NCBI GenBank assembly: GCA_003313425.1
Contig: NHZP01000043.1
Span: forward strand, 124,001 to 188,000
Source: Pseudopyrenochaeta lycopersici
Lineage: Eukaryota; Ascomycota; Dothideomycetes; Pleosporales; Pseudopyrenochaetaceae
Direction of reading: 5' to 3'
Length of the DNA stretch: 64,000 nucleotides
The notes beneath the pieces are model-generated. The model was not told where the DNA came from. It did no database searches and saw only the letters and a program-made list of their open reading frames with translations. This document shows positions 43,924-56,082 of the stretch, in pieces; the stretch's first letter is position 1; each line of letters begins with the position of its first letter. A program made the translations under genes and the position numbers.

Positions 43924-45086
43924 TCAGCCACGTGATATTGAATCCTTGAAGCTCAGCCACTTTGCACCCCCCCCCACCTGCCCCACTATCATCTCCAACT
44001 CGTTCCCAGATCTTCGGCCTTCTTCCATCGCCCTATCCATTTCTTCATTCATTCTAGCCTGGGCGGCATGCCTGGACCACACTTTCCTGGCCTTATAGGC
44101 CATATCCACTAGTAATGGAGCCCACGCAAGGGTTGCAGAGATCTGCCCGATTCCCCAGGCATTTTCCTCAGAAGCATTACCAGAAACCACACTTATCCCA
44201 CGCCGCATTCTCATAAGGGTAACCAGGAATAACAATGACAGTCCTGCTGAAACTGTCGAGCCGAGAAGGACAACAGTACCCAAAACCCACTCCGCTGGTG
44301 TATGTCTGCCCAATAGACCGGCTGCTTTTTGCTGGGAGCCACACCGCCACCATAAGAGAAGCCACATAATGGCTAAAAAAGTGGTCAGAGCCACGCCGAC
44401 GGGAAGCACTGGACCACTGTGCTTATGTTGATGAGGCGAAGGGACTCCAGGGCCGTATATGTCCGCACAGAGTTGCATGAGACCTCCAAATCTGTCGATC
44501 TGGCTTTGATGCCTGTATATTGCGTATATCGAGAATGGAATGATGCTAATAATAGCTATGAGGACCAGGAGCGGCTGTCGAAAAGGTTGATAGTATGCTG
44601 ACAGAGTCATCAATAGGCTGTGGGCGCTCATGCTGATAACAGCCGCGATGACGGCGCTCTCGTACCCTAGCGTAGTATGCTTTAACTGTCGGACGAAACA
44701 AGCCAGCGAGGTCGCTAAAATAAACCAGAGTTGAGAGAAGAAAAACAACTCCTGGCTTGAGATAAGCCATGTTGCAAAACGATTGAAAGGAGGACCACGG
44801 AGGGCAGAGAAGAAAAATAAATCTGAGAACAAGACCGGTCCATAGAGAATCGATAAAGATGCCTGGACAGTATAGTATATCATCACCTACAGGAGCATTG
44901 TCAGTGCTGGTTTTTATAACCCTTCTCGAGTCTTACGCCAATTCCTGCCAAGTCTGGGTTCTCTTTCCCATAAGTCAAGGCGCACACTTTACCACAGTCA
45001 CTAGACAAAGCGGTGAGATTCCAGGTCGGAACCCCAGTAAAAGAAGCGAGCCCCCTTAAATGACTAGAAGTAAGGTTACAAGCCAT
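43924..45086 (-). CDS. Multi-pass membrane protein of unknown function
   Basis: Two minus exons (44937-45086 and 43924-44886) joined by a 50-bp GT-AG intron give 370 residues. The first exon encodes an extracellular-like segment with two cysteines (SSDCGKVCALTYGKENPDLA), and the junction gives DLAGIGVMIYYTVQASLSIL, the start of helix 1. Six or seven further hydrophobic segments follow (for example AVIAAVISMSAHSLLMTLSA, VLLGSTVSAGLSLLFLVTLM), then a charged C-terminal tail. The layout matches a family of fungal seven-helix proteins of unknown function. No stop or frameshift is present, so it is likely functional. Confidence 0.75.
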
Positions 45087-45415
45087 AAATTTGCTTCAAC
45101 AACACTTAGGAGGAATATGAAAGGATTGCAGGGTTAAGTGGACAATGGATCCAACCTCTTTTTAGGGATGTACGGTTTTAAAACTCTGCGTAATGTGAAG
45201 GCTGTGACCCAGCCAACTAAGTATAGTAAGGGCCTTATCCATAGAAAGAGACAGAACGAAGAATGCTAATGGACACTTTCTGGGCTAAGATAGCCAATGA
45301 GCGGCTGACATGTATGAAACAGAGATTGTCGGCGCTATTTGAAGCAATCAAACCAGCCACAGCACATCATACTTGACCAATGAAATTTTTGGCAGTACCA
45401 GTACGCATTAGCTAT
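45087..45415. other. Intergenic, upstream of the membrane protein gene
   Basis: No coding region or repeat recognised; presumably holds the promoter of the minus-strand gene ending at 45086. Confidence 0.3.
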
Positions 45416-45529
45416 TTAAATTGAAGATGTAGAACAAACAATGTTAAAAGTACAGTACTGCTTGTGCTTGAAGAGTAGGTCGTCGGTTAGGCTAAACTCT
45501 CCGTTCTCGTCGACTTGGAAAAGACGCAT
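45416..45529 (-). pseudogene. HET-domain protein N-terminal scrap
   Basis: The minus frame from 45529 reads MRLFQVDENGEFSLTDDL, the usual first residues of fungal HET proteins (compare MRLLKYKEDGELII at 50736). It changes to unrelated sequence before the expected IPPYAILSHTW and stops at 45416. Only the first 20 or so codons remain. Confidence 0.6.
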
Positions 45530-47022
45530 TGCTGGGCGGGAATATCCTAGCGGTAGTACGTGTGAAATAGGTGGAGGGGCTACTGCATGTGTGTCGGTCC
45601 TGCAATTATTCAGGACTCCGGTCAGCTGATCGTTTTCTCTGTACTGAGAATCCAGCATAACAGATTTAGCGGCAGCAGAATTAACGTGCATCCCTGCGTG
45701 GCGGACATCCCGCCGTACCGGAACACCAGAATCACGTTCTATCACAGCCACCCCGACAGTGATTCGAATCCATAGATAATCTCGGAATAGACTCTTTCAG
45801 ACCCGATATCCACCGTCGCCTTAGATTTATTGCGTTGACTATCTTGCTTACAGATGAGCAGCGCGCTCGCGTGAAGGAAGAACGGTAGCACGCTCGAGAA
45901 TGTGGTGGTCGCGATTAGGCAGGTGGGGAGTGTGTAGATACAGTCTATCGCATGCTGCACACCGCTGGCAGCTCGTCGCACACATTGTGGTCGCAGGCCG
46001 CTGTTGTATGGATGCGTCACTGGAGAAGTTGTGCGGTGGCGGTTGCGGCCGTTGTTGCTGTGCTGTATACCGGCGCGAATGGAGAAGCGCGCGTCTCGTC
46101 GAAGAGCTGTCAGCAGTACAGTTGCATGCAACACCGTTTCCTTGTTCTTGTGACGAATTTGTTCTCAGTGCACAGTCCCTAAGACTAGGTGTCTCTTGGT
46201 GGCAATGTGCAACTTTTGCTCAACCCACTGGCCACTGTGGCGGGATGCTTCTACAAACCCCTTTTTACCTCAGGCAACTCTGCGAAACATGTAAAAATAA
46301 GGTGGGAATGGTTTCGTCCAATGAGGATGCTGCCACTGCAAATATCATACAATGTCAGATGAGGAGCAGTTGACACGAAATTCTGCTTCACCAGACCACA
46401 TGCATATTCACAGAATCGTACAGTCACTAGCGAGCAAGGGGGGCTGAGCTCCACCTTTCCATACGTGGTTTAGCACTAAGCGTCATCTTCAGGAAGTCTC
46501 GAGCGCAGACCAAACGAGGTCATCGGTCAGTGATTTCTTATCACGTGGGTCAGGCGCCGTTGCTCACAGGCTGGGCCCAAATTATGTTCCTGCCAACATG
46601 GGTGAAGCCGCATTCGGTAGGGACTGTAAGGCGGAGTAAGAAATTCTCTGTAACAGCAAAGACGGCTAGCAATTTCAGAGAAAAAATAATGTGGGTGACA
46701 ATGAAGGATAATCGCAGTTGTCGATGAGAGGCAGAAATTCAGATCAAGAGACCAAAGAATGCTGAAACCGTCGCTAGTTTGGCAGTTTGTGCGGCAGATG
46801 TGCGATATCGATTGGTTGGATGGCTAATTACCCGCTGAATCAAGTTTTGCTGCTTTCTCACTCTCGCTACCAAGCGCCTACGTCATCAAACATCCCCTGC
46901 TACTCACCGCCACAACTTATCCCGCGGAGCGAATAATAACCTAGGTTACTTCCCTCACCGTCACCGCCCATGCCCATTTGTACATAATTACATCATCCTC
47001 TTGTCGCCCACGTTTCAATCGC
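45530..47022. other. No gene recognised; upstream region of the Zn2Cys6 gene
   Basis: Frames at 45900-46373 (both strands) show no domain. The last few hundred bases must include the promoter of the regulator starting at 47023. Nothing specific can be assigned. Confidence 0.35.
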
Positions 47023-49718
47023 ATGGATAATCGACTTCCCGCACGCAAGGTAGCGATTTCTAGGCTTGGAAGACATGAGCACGACCGCAAGGCCCCTCGG
47101 AAACCCCATGTGCGCAAAGCATGCAACAACTGTCACAAGCGTAAGGTCAGATGTAGTGGCGAACAGCCGCGTTGTCGAAACTGCGCAAACCAACATGTGT
47201 CTTGTGTCTATCCCCAGGCTCGAAGAGATCGCTTGAAAGAGTTCGTCTTCCAAACGCTGGACGATAGCCTAACTAATTCCCGAGCAGGGCTATCGACCAG
47301 AATGGTCAGCTCATTGCGCTTCTCAGAGATCTGAGTGCCCATGTTGACCATGAATGGCTGAAAAAGATTGATGAACTTTTCGATTCAGTATGTCTTCTCA
47401 TATCTGAAGTGTTGCTAGTACTAATACATAATAGCTTGGAGATAATGGCTCCGCTTATGCATCAACCATGGCACTGAATACATTTGGGGGACGATCAAGG
47501 GAGGAGTCATCATCTAATGAAGGAGGTAAAAGTGCCCCTAATCTCGAAGCAGCCGACGATTCTGGGCCAATGGACTCCAAGGACGGCCCTCATCTCTTGG
47601 ACGAGGATCTGCTTCGAAGCAACGAATCAAGAGCTACTGGCTTTGTTGGACAAAATTCTGAAGTTCAATGGTTGCGGAACCTCAAAACTCAAATGGGCAG
47701 TGCAACTTCAGAGGAGGGGACTGGCTGGCCATATGGATTACTCAACGGATTACAAGGTAGCAATAAGGAGGTTATTGTGCAACAAGCAGATGCTTTGTAT
47801 ACTCTGCAAAAATTATCCAAACCAAGTAGGATCTCATCTGTCTCGGATTCCACCTTTTACCTGGATAATGACAGCATCGACGTGGACGCCATGGTGGACC
47901 CATACGAGCTACCTCCGCCAGAGATTGCTGAAAAGTTGTTTGACTGCTATATGAAAACAATTCACAGTTCTTTCCCCGTCGTACCCGATGAGTTCGAGGA
48001 CCAGTTCCGAAGCTACAACAACTCCGTGAAACGAAATCGACTATATCAAGTCCCGGAGCATTGGCAAGCGACATTGAACTTGGTTTTGGCGATAGGGGCA
48101 CAGTATTCGCACTTGATACAGGCCGAATGGCGGGCGGACAAAAGAGACCACCGCATCTATATGACGAGAGCGATTCGGATTCTCGGGTTGGACAAAATTG
48201 CGACTTCTCTCCATGCTCCAAGCTTGTCGATAATTCGGGTATGTTACTGGGTACCCTGGGATGTCCCTGTCGGCACATTCTAATCACTATTAGGCTACCG
48301 GTCTGCTGTCTTTGTATTACTTAACAATCGGTCACGTTAGCCGGTAAGATAGTCCTCACTATAACCTCGTCCGTTTACAGCATTGACATTATTCCTCTAG
48401 AGCCTGGATAATGATAGGTACATCTATACGGTTCGCTCTTGCCGTTGGCCTCCATCTTCGAAACGACGATCCCTCTGCCTCGCCAAAAGAGAAAGAGAAC
48501 TTGGTACGGACATGGTGGAGCCTACATGCTATTGAGAGCCAATTGTGCATCCTCCTCGGTCGGCCTTATATTGTATCCAACGACACATGCACCGTTCCTT
48601 TACCGCAAGTAATGCCTGAAGAACAATCTAGTAACACTGTTCCACCTCAGTCGAGGGATCCGATAGGTATGAGAAGTAAAAGTATCGCACTTTCGGAGAC
48701 CTCTTCATCAGATACGTCCACCAGAGACGGTTTATACCCTGTCGTGCATGTTTCGTTTCTACAGGCTCGCACTAAAATCACTGTTATTGTGCAGAAAGCC
48801 CTCTCGAAACTGTACTTGCCACGGAAATCGATGGATTCCTGGGAACGGATTCAAAAGGAGATTACCTCATTGACAAAAGAACTGGATGAATGGGCGGCAG
48901 CAGTCTTACCTGAAGGACCTGGCCCGGTGGGCTCAATTCAAGAGCATGGAGTTCAGCGCGAGCGATTGTTGCTCAGCTTCCACTACCATAGCGCCAGATT
49001 ACTCATCTCTCGCCCAAGCCTTTGCCGCTCTGAGCGACGCATCAGGAGCCAGAGTGATGCCTCAGCAGTCTTTAATCAGAAGATGGCAGAATCATGTGTT
49101 CAAGCCGCTCAAGCGGTAACGAGACTTTTTCCCAAGCAACTAAGCTGGGTTTTCATTTACCAGCAAAGTCCGTGGTGGTGCATCGTACACTACATCATGC
49201 AGGCGATCGCAGTTTTTCTTCTTGAGATGTCCTTCAGCGGGACTGACACGACCCGCAATGGCGAGGAAATTTCTGAGAGCATCGATAAGCTCGTAAGATG
49301 GCTTCGGTTCATGAGCCTCAGCAATGCCGTCGCCGCACGCGCGTACAAACTGGTAATGAACATCATCAAGGCTAGCGCACATGTCCGAATTAACATATCC
49401 GATATTCCTATAGAGGAACAGGCGAGGCCGTCCTTCAACTGTTTCCCCACCATTTTCGGAGAACAGCAGCCTATACAGGCCTCTTGGGAATTTCAATCCG
49501 ATCAGTACTCTATGTTGGACCCGTGCCTGCAAATGCCTTTCACCTTCGGCACCCCCTTCATAACGGATTTTGATCAATGTAATCTGCTAAATATCGCGTC
49601 CTCTTTAAGTAGAGATCTTATTGGAGATGATCCATGGATAGGGCACCCGAATTTTCATCCAGAGGACAGTCATGGGCCATCTAACGTCTGTCCAAGCGTG
49701 CCGGGACGCACGGTGTAA
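47023..49718 (+). CDS. Zn2Cys6 fungal transcription factor
   Basis: Five exons (47023-47240, 47288-47387, 47435-48238, 48294-48343, 48401-49718) join in frame to 829 residues. Residues 30-60 hold the zinc cluster with spacing CX2CX6CX6CX2CX6C (ACNNCHKRKVRC...), followed by a linker and short coiled coil (DQNGQLIALLRDLS). The fungal-specific transcription factor domain covers roughly residues 290-600, with IHSSFPVVPDEFEDQFRSY and TWWSLHAIESQLCILLGRP. Such proteins bind CGG-type sites and usually control metabolism; no target cluster is apparent beside it. An in-frame ATG at 46978 would add 15 residues. The last 11 codons (49682-49715) and the stop lie within the left inverted repeat of the NLR unit, so the native C-terminus may have been replaced. 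Confidence 0.88.
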
Positions 49719-50176
49719 CGGGACAGGTTCGCACTTCGGAGCCTCGCAAGCTCTTGTTCCTTGGTCTACAGACGTGTAGTGATCAGGATGTATCCTTTGG
49801 TTAATGCTCTTTCAGACTATCCACCTCCGAGGAGCGGATCTACAACGTTTGTCGTACTGTCGATTGATTCGTTACTGCCGTCAAATAACCCTTCATCGAA
49901 ACCCCCCTGTCTATGCGCGAGTTGGAGGGTCTTTAAGAAAATCGGAAGGCGTTATGCTCAGTCCAACTAAGGAAGATAATTACGAAAACTTCAGTGACAC
50001 CATTAAGCTTGTCAAGATGAGGTCCGAGAGTTTCGCCGGGCGGGAGCAGAGATCGTGAAAAGTGTCCCATAGCGTCGGGATGCGCTAGTAAGCTTTAGCG
50101 TGCAGCAAGCCTGCAGTAGCGTGCTCAGATGTTGCTGCGTGTTATCGTAACGAATTCGACGCTATACCTATAACAG
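49682..50176 (+). repeat. Left inverted repeat of the NLR unit
   Basis: Pairs with 55561-56056 in inverted orientation over nearly equal length (495 and 496 bp). The outermost 68 bp (49682-49749) are identical to the reverse complement of 55989-56056; they start taacgtctgtccaagcgtgc. The inner part aligns with substitutions and small gaps; shared words include gagtttcgccggg, gcagtagcgtgctcagat and aattcgacgct. Similarity stops at about 50176. Confidence 0.85.
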
Positions 50177-50735
50177 ATTAATTGCCGAGAGTCGTTGTAG
50201 GGTAACCTGGCACGATCAGCTGCTCAGCCTCGCCATGGGACGCGGCCTTACCCATAGCACTGTGCTGCGCTCCCCGGAGAGGCCGCAACACGCTCTCCAC
50301 AGTGCACAATTCTCCCCATCGTCTTCGACACGCATTTTGTGGGCATCAGTGCTATTTGTCAACTAGTCCATCGGCAAGCGTGTACGCGACATCATGGGCG
50401 AAACTATCAGTGTGCAGTCACGCTGAAGATCAACGCAGCGTCGTTGCGGCAGCCGCACAGCCTTGCAGCTGACTGCCGTCTGAGGCATGGTGCGCCGCCA
50501 TCGTCAAACCAAGAATACGATACAGAACACCAGCCTCAGCTCGCGACTCCCAGAACGCTTCATACTATCATAGTGTCTGGAGCTGTACAGCTGCTTGTTC
50601 TCCTCTCCTTAGGCTGACCTCTACGTAAACAGCAAAGCCCGTTATTACCGCCACGCTCTCCTCCTACCAGGCTGCCGTATCAAGCCCTCGTATCTCGTCC
50701 TACCGCACGCGGCCGCCACGTATCCATATGAGTCG

Positions 50736-53700
50736 ATGCGCCTTCTAAAGTACAAAGAAGATGGAGAGCTTATTATCATTAGCTTCGACGATAACGCGAT
50801 ACCTCCATATACCATACTTTCACACACTTGGGGAGCTGATGACGAAGAGGTGACTTTTGCAGACTTTGTAAAAGGCGACGGCAAGGCTAAGCCTGGCTAC
50901 GAGAAGATTCGCTTCTGCGGAGAACATGCACAGCATGATGGTCTGCAGTACTTCTGGATTGACACATGCTGCATCGATACATCAGACAAGGCTGAGCATT
51001 CGTTGGCTATCAGGTCCATGTTTCGTTGGTACCAAAACGCGACGAAATGCTATGTATACCTATCAGACGTATCAACAAGGAAGCGGAAAGCCAGCAGTAT
51101 GCTTAGCGAATTTACTTGGGAGCCTGCTTTCAGGTCAAGTCGCTGGTTCACACGCGGTTGGACGCTTCAAGAGCTTCTTGCCCCTCGTACAGTCGAGTTC
51201 TTTTCTAAAGAACAAGAGAAGCTTGGTGACAAGGTGACGCTAAAGCCATTAATCTACAAAATCACCAGTATACCACACGAAGTGCTCGACGGAGCCCCTC
51301 TCTCCTGCTTTAGCGTCGACGAGCGGCTGCGGTGGAAAGGCGACAGGGAGACCAAACGTGACGAAGATGCGTGGTATTCATTATCAGGCATCTTTGGTGT
51401 TGAGATAGCGCCGGCTTACAGCGAAGGGGCGGCAAGCGCGTTCAGACGCCTGATGGACGAGATCCATAAGGGGGAAAGATGCATTCAAGACATACGGCAT
51501 ACGGATCCGCGTGACGACAAGAAGCGTATTGAAGATACAAAGGGTGGGCTGCTAGCAGACTCCTACCGATGGGTTCTCAACAACTATACCTTCCAGCAAT
51601 GGCAACAGGACCCGCACAGCCGACTGTTATGGGTAAAAGGTGATCCTGGTAAAGGCAAGACGATGCTGCTCTGCGGCATTATCGACGAGCTGCACAGCTC
51701 GATGCCTCGATCTACCCTTCTGTCGTACTTTTTCTGCCAAGCGACCGATTCGCGCATCAACAGCGCTACTGCTGTGTTACGCGGATTGCTGTACATGCTC
51801 GTAAACCAGCAACCGTCACTTGTATCGCACATCCGCAAGAAGTACGATCACGCGGGCAAAACCTTGTTCGAGGATGCAAATGCATGGGTAGCTCTGACAG
51901 AGATCTTCGTGGACGTGCTTCGAGACCCAAGCCTGAGCACGACGTACCTAATCGTCGACGCACTAGATGAATGCATCACTGATCTGCCTAAACTGCTTAA
52001 ATTTGTGGCAGAGCATTCATCTGCGTCTTACCGCGTCAAGTGGATTGTCTCTAGCCGTAATTGGCCAGATATCGAAGCACAATTAGAGCGGGCCGGGCAA
52101 AAAGTGAGACTGAGCCTTGAGCTAAACGCAGAGTCGGTCGCCGCGGCGGTTAACATCTTCATCCAGCAAAAGGTGGCCCAGTTGGCACAGGAAAAGAAAT
52201 ACAAAGTAGAGATTCGATCTGCCGTGCTCCAACACTTAACGTCAAATGCTAACGGTACCTTTCTCTGGGTAGCGTTAGTATGCCAAGACCTGAAAGCGAC
52301 ACCAAAATGGAACGTGCTAAAGAAGATAGCGCTATTCCCGCCTGGGCTAGACGCTTTGTACGAGCGGATGATGAACCAAATTAACGAGTCAGATAGTGCT
52401 GAGATCTGTCAGCAGGTGCTCGCATCTACTGTACTCTTCTATCGACCTGTTACGATCCCCGAATTAATTACGCTCGTGCAACTACTCGATGACTTTGTTG
52501 ATGATCTAGAGTCAGTGCGACAGATTATTAGCCTTTGTGGATCATTCCTTACTCTTCGAGAAGACACGATCTATTTTGTGCACCAATCCGCAAAGGACTT
52601 CCTACACACAAAGGCATTTAAAAAGGTTTTTCCAGATGGCACTGCAACCGTCCATCAGGTAATCTATTCGAGATCGCTAGCAATCCTATCTAGGACATTG
52701 CATAGGGACATATACGAACTTGAAGCACTAGGATTTCCTGTCAAAAACGTCAAGACGCCTAATCCAGACCCATTAGCAGGGTTGCGCTATCCCTGTATTT
52801 ACTGGATTGATCATCTCTACAACTCAAAACATGAGTCTTGTGCGCGTAGTGTTAGCGATGTACAAGTTACGGCCGTTCTCGATCAGTTTCTACGGAAGAA
52901 GTATCTCTACTGGCTAGAAGGACTTAGTCTATGCCATAGTATAGAAAGGGGTGTAGTATCAATATCCAAACTATGGTCACTTTTACAGGTACAGCATCCA
53001 GAAATTATACGTCTAGATAATGTACTACTTCTAGGGGCTAACTTAACTAGGAGATGCAGGTCCAAAATAAACTTACTCAGCTTGTTCAAGACGCACGACG
53101 ATTCCTCATGTACCACAAAGGGGCGATTGAAGGTTACCCCCTCCAAACATATGCGTCTGCGCTGTTGTTCAGTCCGACGGGTAGTTTGATTAGACAGCTG
53201 TTTCAGCACGAAGCGCCAGAACGAATAACTATTAAGCCAGCTATGAGTGACGGCTGGAGTGCGTGCCTGCAGACCCTCGAGGGCCATAGCGGTTTTGTCA
53301 ACTCAGTAGCCTTCTCGCACAACTCGGCCCAGCTGGCGTCGGCGTCGTATGATAGCACCGTCAAGATCTGGGATGCGAGCAGCGGGGCGTGCCTGCAGAC
53401 CCTCGAGGGCCATAGCAGTTATGTCAGCTCAGTGGCCTTCTCGCACGACTCGGCCCAGCTGGCGTCGGCGTCGTGGGACAAGACCGTCAAGATCTGGGAT
53501 GCGAGCAGCGGGGCGTGCCTGCAGACCCTCGAGGGCCACAGCAGTTGGGTCAGCTCAGTAGCCTTCTCGCACGACTCGGCCCAGCTGGCGTCGGCGTCGT
53601 ACGACAGAACCGTCAAGATCTGGGATGCGAGCAGCGGGGCGTGCCTGCAGACCCTCGAGGGCCACAGCAGTTATGTCAACTCAGTAGCCTTCTCGCACGA

Positions 53701-55219
53701 CTCGGCCCAGCTGGCGTCGGCGTCGGGGGACAGCACCGTCAAGATCTGGGATGCGAGCAGCGGGGCGTGCCTGCAGACCCTCGAGGGCCATAGCAGTTCT
53801 GTCTACTCAGTAGCCTTCTCGCACGACTCGGCCCAGCTGGCGTCGGCGTCGGACGACAGCACCGTCAAGATCTGGGATGCGAGCAGCGGGGCGTGCCTGC
53901 AGACCCTCGAGGGCCATAGCGGTTATGCCAGCTCAGTAGCCTTCTCGCACGACTCGGCCCAGCTGGCGTCGGCGTCGGGGGACAGAACCGTCAAGATCTG
54001 GGATGCGAGCAGCGGGGCGTGCCTGCAGACCCTCGAGGGCCATAGCAGTAATGTCAGCTCAGTAGCCTTCTCGCACCACTCGGCCCAGCTGGCGTCGGCG
54101 TCGAACGACAGCACCGTCAAGGTCTGGGATGCGAGCAGCGGGGCGTGCCTGCAGACCCTCGAGGGCCATAGCAGTTCTGTCAACTCAGTAGCCTTCTCGC
54201 ACGACTCGGCCCAGCTGGCGTCGGCGTCGTACGACAGCACCGTCAAGATCTGGGATACGAGCAGCGGGGCGTGCCTGCAGACCCTCGAGGGCCACAGCAG
54301 TTGGGTCAGCTCAGTAGCCTTCTCGCACGACTCGGCCCAGCTGGCGTCGGCGTCGGGGGACAGCACCGTCAAGATCTGGGATGCGAGCAGCGGGGCGTGC
54401 CTGCAGATCCTCGAGGGCCATAGCAGTTATGTCAACTCAGTAGCCTTCTCGCACCACTCGGCCCAGCTGGCGTCGGCGTCGGACGACAGCACCGTCAAGA
54501 TCTGGGATGCGAGCAGCGGGGCGTGCCTGCAGACCCTCGAGGGCCACAGCAGTAATGTCAGGTCAGTAGCCTTCTCGCACGACTCGGCCCAGCTGGCGTC
54601 GGCGTCGAACGACAGCACCGTCAAGGTCTGGGATGCGAGCAGCGGGGCGTGCCTGCAGACCCTCGAGGGCCACAGCAGTTATGTCAGCTCAGTAGCCTTC
54701 TCGCACGACTCGGCCCAGCTGGCGTCGGCGTCGTGGGACAGCACCGTCAAGATCTGGGATGCGAGCAGCGGGGCGTGCCTGCAGACCCTCGAGGGCCACA
54801 GCAGTTCTGTCTACTCAGTAGCCTTCTCGCACGACTCGGCCCAGCTGGCGTCGGCGTCGGACGACAGCACCGTCAAGATCTGGGATGCGAGCAGCGGCGC
54901 CTGCCTGCGAACATTTAACATTGGCAAGGCTCTTCATAACTTATCCTTTGACTCTACTGGCTCCTGTCTTTATACTGAAATAGGTCCTATCGATCTTCAG
55001 AACCTAGAAGTTCCTAGCATGAGAGATATTGCGGAACCTAAAAACTCCCTGCACGTAGGCACAAATCTTAGCTCAGACGGCATATGGATCAAGTATGCTA
55101 GCAGAAACATTCTATGGATACCATCTGAATACCGGCCATTATGCTCGTCTGTGTCAGGGAATATAGTTGCAATCGGTGTTGGCTCTGGAAGAGTATGGAC
55201 TTGCAGTATTAACCTTTGA
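50736..55219 (+). CDS. HET-NACHT-WD40 NLR (STAND) receptor
   Basis: Exons 50736-52988 and 53060-55219, joined by a 71-bp GT-AG intron, give 1,470 residues. Residues 1 to about 170 are a HET domain (MRLLKYKEDGEL, YTILSHTWGADDEEVTF, FWIDTCCID, RWFTRGWTLQELLAPRTVEF). A NACHT ATPase follows, with Walker A GDPGKGKT at residues 302-309 and Walker B YLIVDALDEC near 403. After the NACHT winged-helix part come 13 WD40 repeats (about 818-1364) and a 105-residue tail. This is the architecture of Podospora HET-E/HET-D and related STAND receptors: ligand sensed by WD40, ATP-driven oligomerisation, HET-triggered cell death in non-self recognition. Key motifs are present and no stop occurs, so it is probably functional. 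It is enclosed by long inverted repeats. Confidence 0.93.
53261..54898 (+). repeat. Thirteen-unit WD40 tandem array (126-bp units)
   Basis: Thirteen consecutive 42-codon units differ at few nucleotides. Changes cluster in codons after the GHS word (SF, SY, SW, SS, SN with following V/A and N/S/Y/R), at the residue before the D of xDxT (Y, W, G, D, N), at the next position (S, K, R), and at D/H/N in SHxS. The rest is nearly invariant at DNA level. The array lies in the second exon of the NLR gene. Confidence 0.95.
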
Positions 55220-55560
55220 CTTAGTGATATGTTATTAACAACATAACAATTCATTCTCTCTTTCTTTTTTCTTTTCTTAACTCTATTTTTTAGAGGGACG
55301 GGGATACACACAAATATATAAGCTATGTGTTGCTATATCGAAGCTTTGAGAATCCTACGACGGAGCAGTTGTCCCTATGTAACCCTACTTGGTGGATCCT
55401 AAAAATCACATTCTCGCTATTCGTATTTTTCTCTTCAGCATCTAAGGGCAGCTTGAAGGGTTGCTCACGGCGTGTGTGCACGATGCGGGCAGGTGGTCAT
55501 CGGCACTTCAAGAAGGATCTCGGCATTTGCCACAGTCTCTCTCTGTTGTAAGCTGACGAT
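55220..55560. other. 3' flank of the NLR gene
   Basis: Contains the 3' UTR region, with a T-rich stretch at 55255-55290. An open plus frame at 55327-55551 has no recognised domain. Confidence 0.35.
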
Positions 55561-56056
55561 CTGTTGTAGGTTTAGCGTCGAATTTGTTACACTAGCATAT
55601 AGCGATATCTGAGCACGCTACTGCAAGCTAGCTACACGCTAAGACACATTGGGGTGTCCCGACGCAATGGGTCACTTTCCAAGATCTTCAATCCCACCCG
55701 GCGAAACTCCCGGATTCTATCTCTACTAGCTTAACGCTAGTATTGAAGCTTACTGAGATGATCTCCCTCGATTTAGCTTTGCATTAGACCCTCCGATTTA
55801 CTAACATACTCTTTGACTCGCGGATAGACAGGGGGTATCGACGAAGGGTCGTTTGACGACAGTAACGGAACGATCCACAGCACGACCAACATCACGGTAG
55901 GGCTCGTCGGAGACTGATAGGCTAGAAGAGCATTGATTTTAGAACATTATCCCGCTGACTACATATTCATAGACTAAGGAATAAAAGGTTGCGAGGCTCC
56001 GAAGTGCGAACCTGTCCCGTTACACCGTGCGTCCCGGCACGCTTGGACAGACGTTA
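55561..56056 (-). repeat. Right inverted repeat of the NLR unit
   Basis: Reverse-complement partner of 49682-50176. The 68 bp at 55989-56056 are identical to the left end; inner sequence is diverged. Just outside, a decayed similarity to the sequence left of 49682 may extend about 25 bp, but no target-site duplication is evident. Confidence 0.85.
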
Positions 56057-56082
56057 CTTAGAGCCATGTTTACCTGGACATG

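Noticed and set aside
53261..54898. A regular tandem array that could be mistaken for a CRISPR or satellite
   Set aside because: The 126-bp units are coding WD40 repeats in one frame, without unique spacers, in a eukaryotic gene.
53349..54918. Several long alternative and antisense open frames across the WD40 array
   Set aside because: They are by-products of GC-rich tandem coding repeats; their translations only repeat the same shadow motif.
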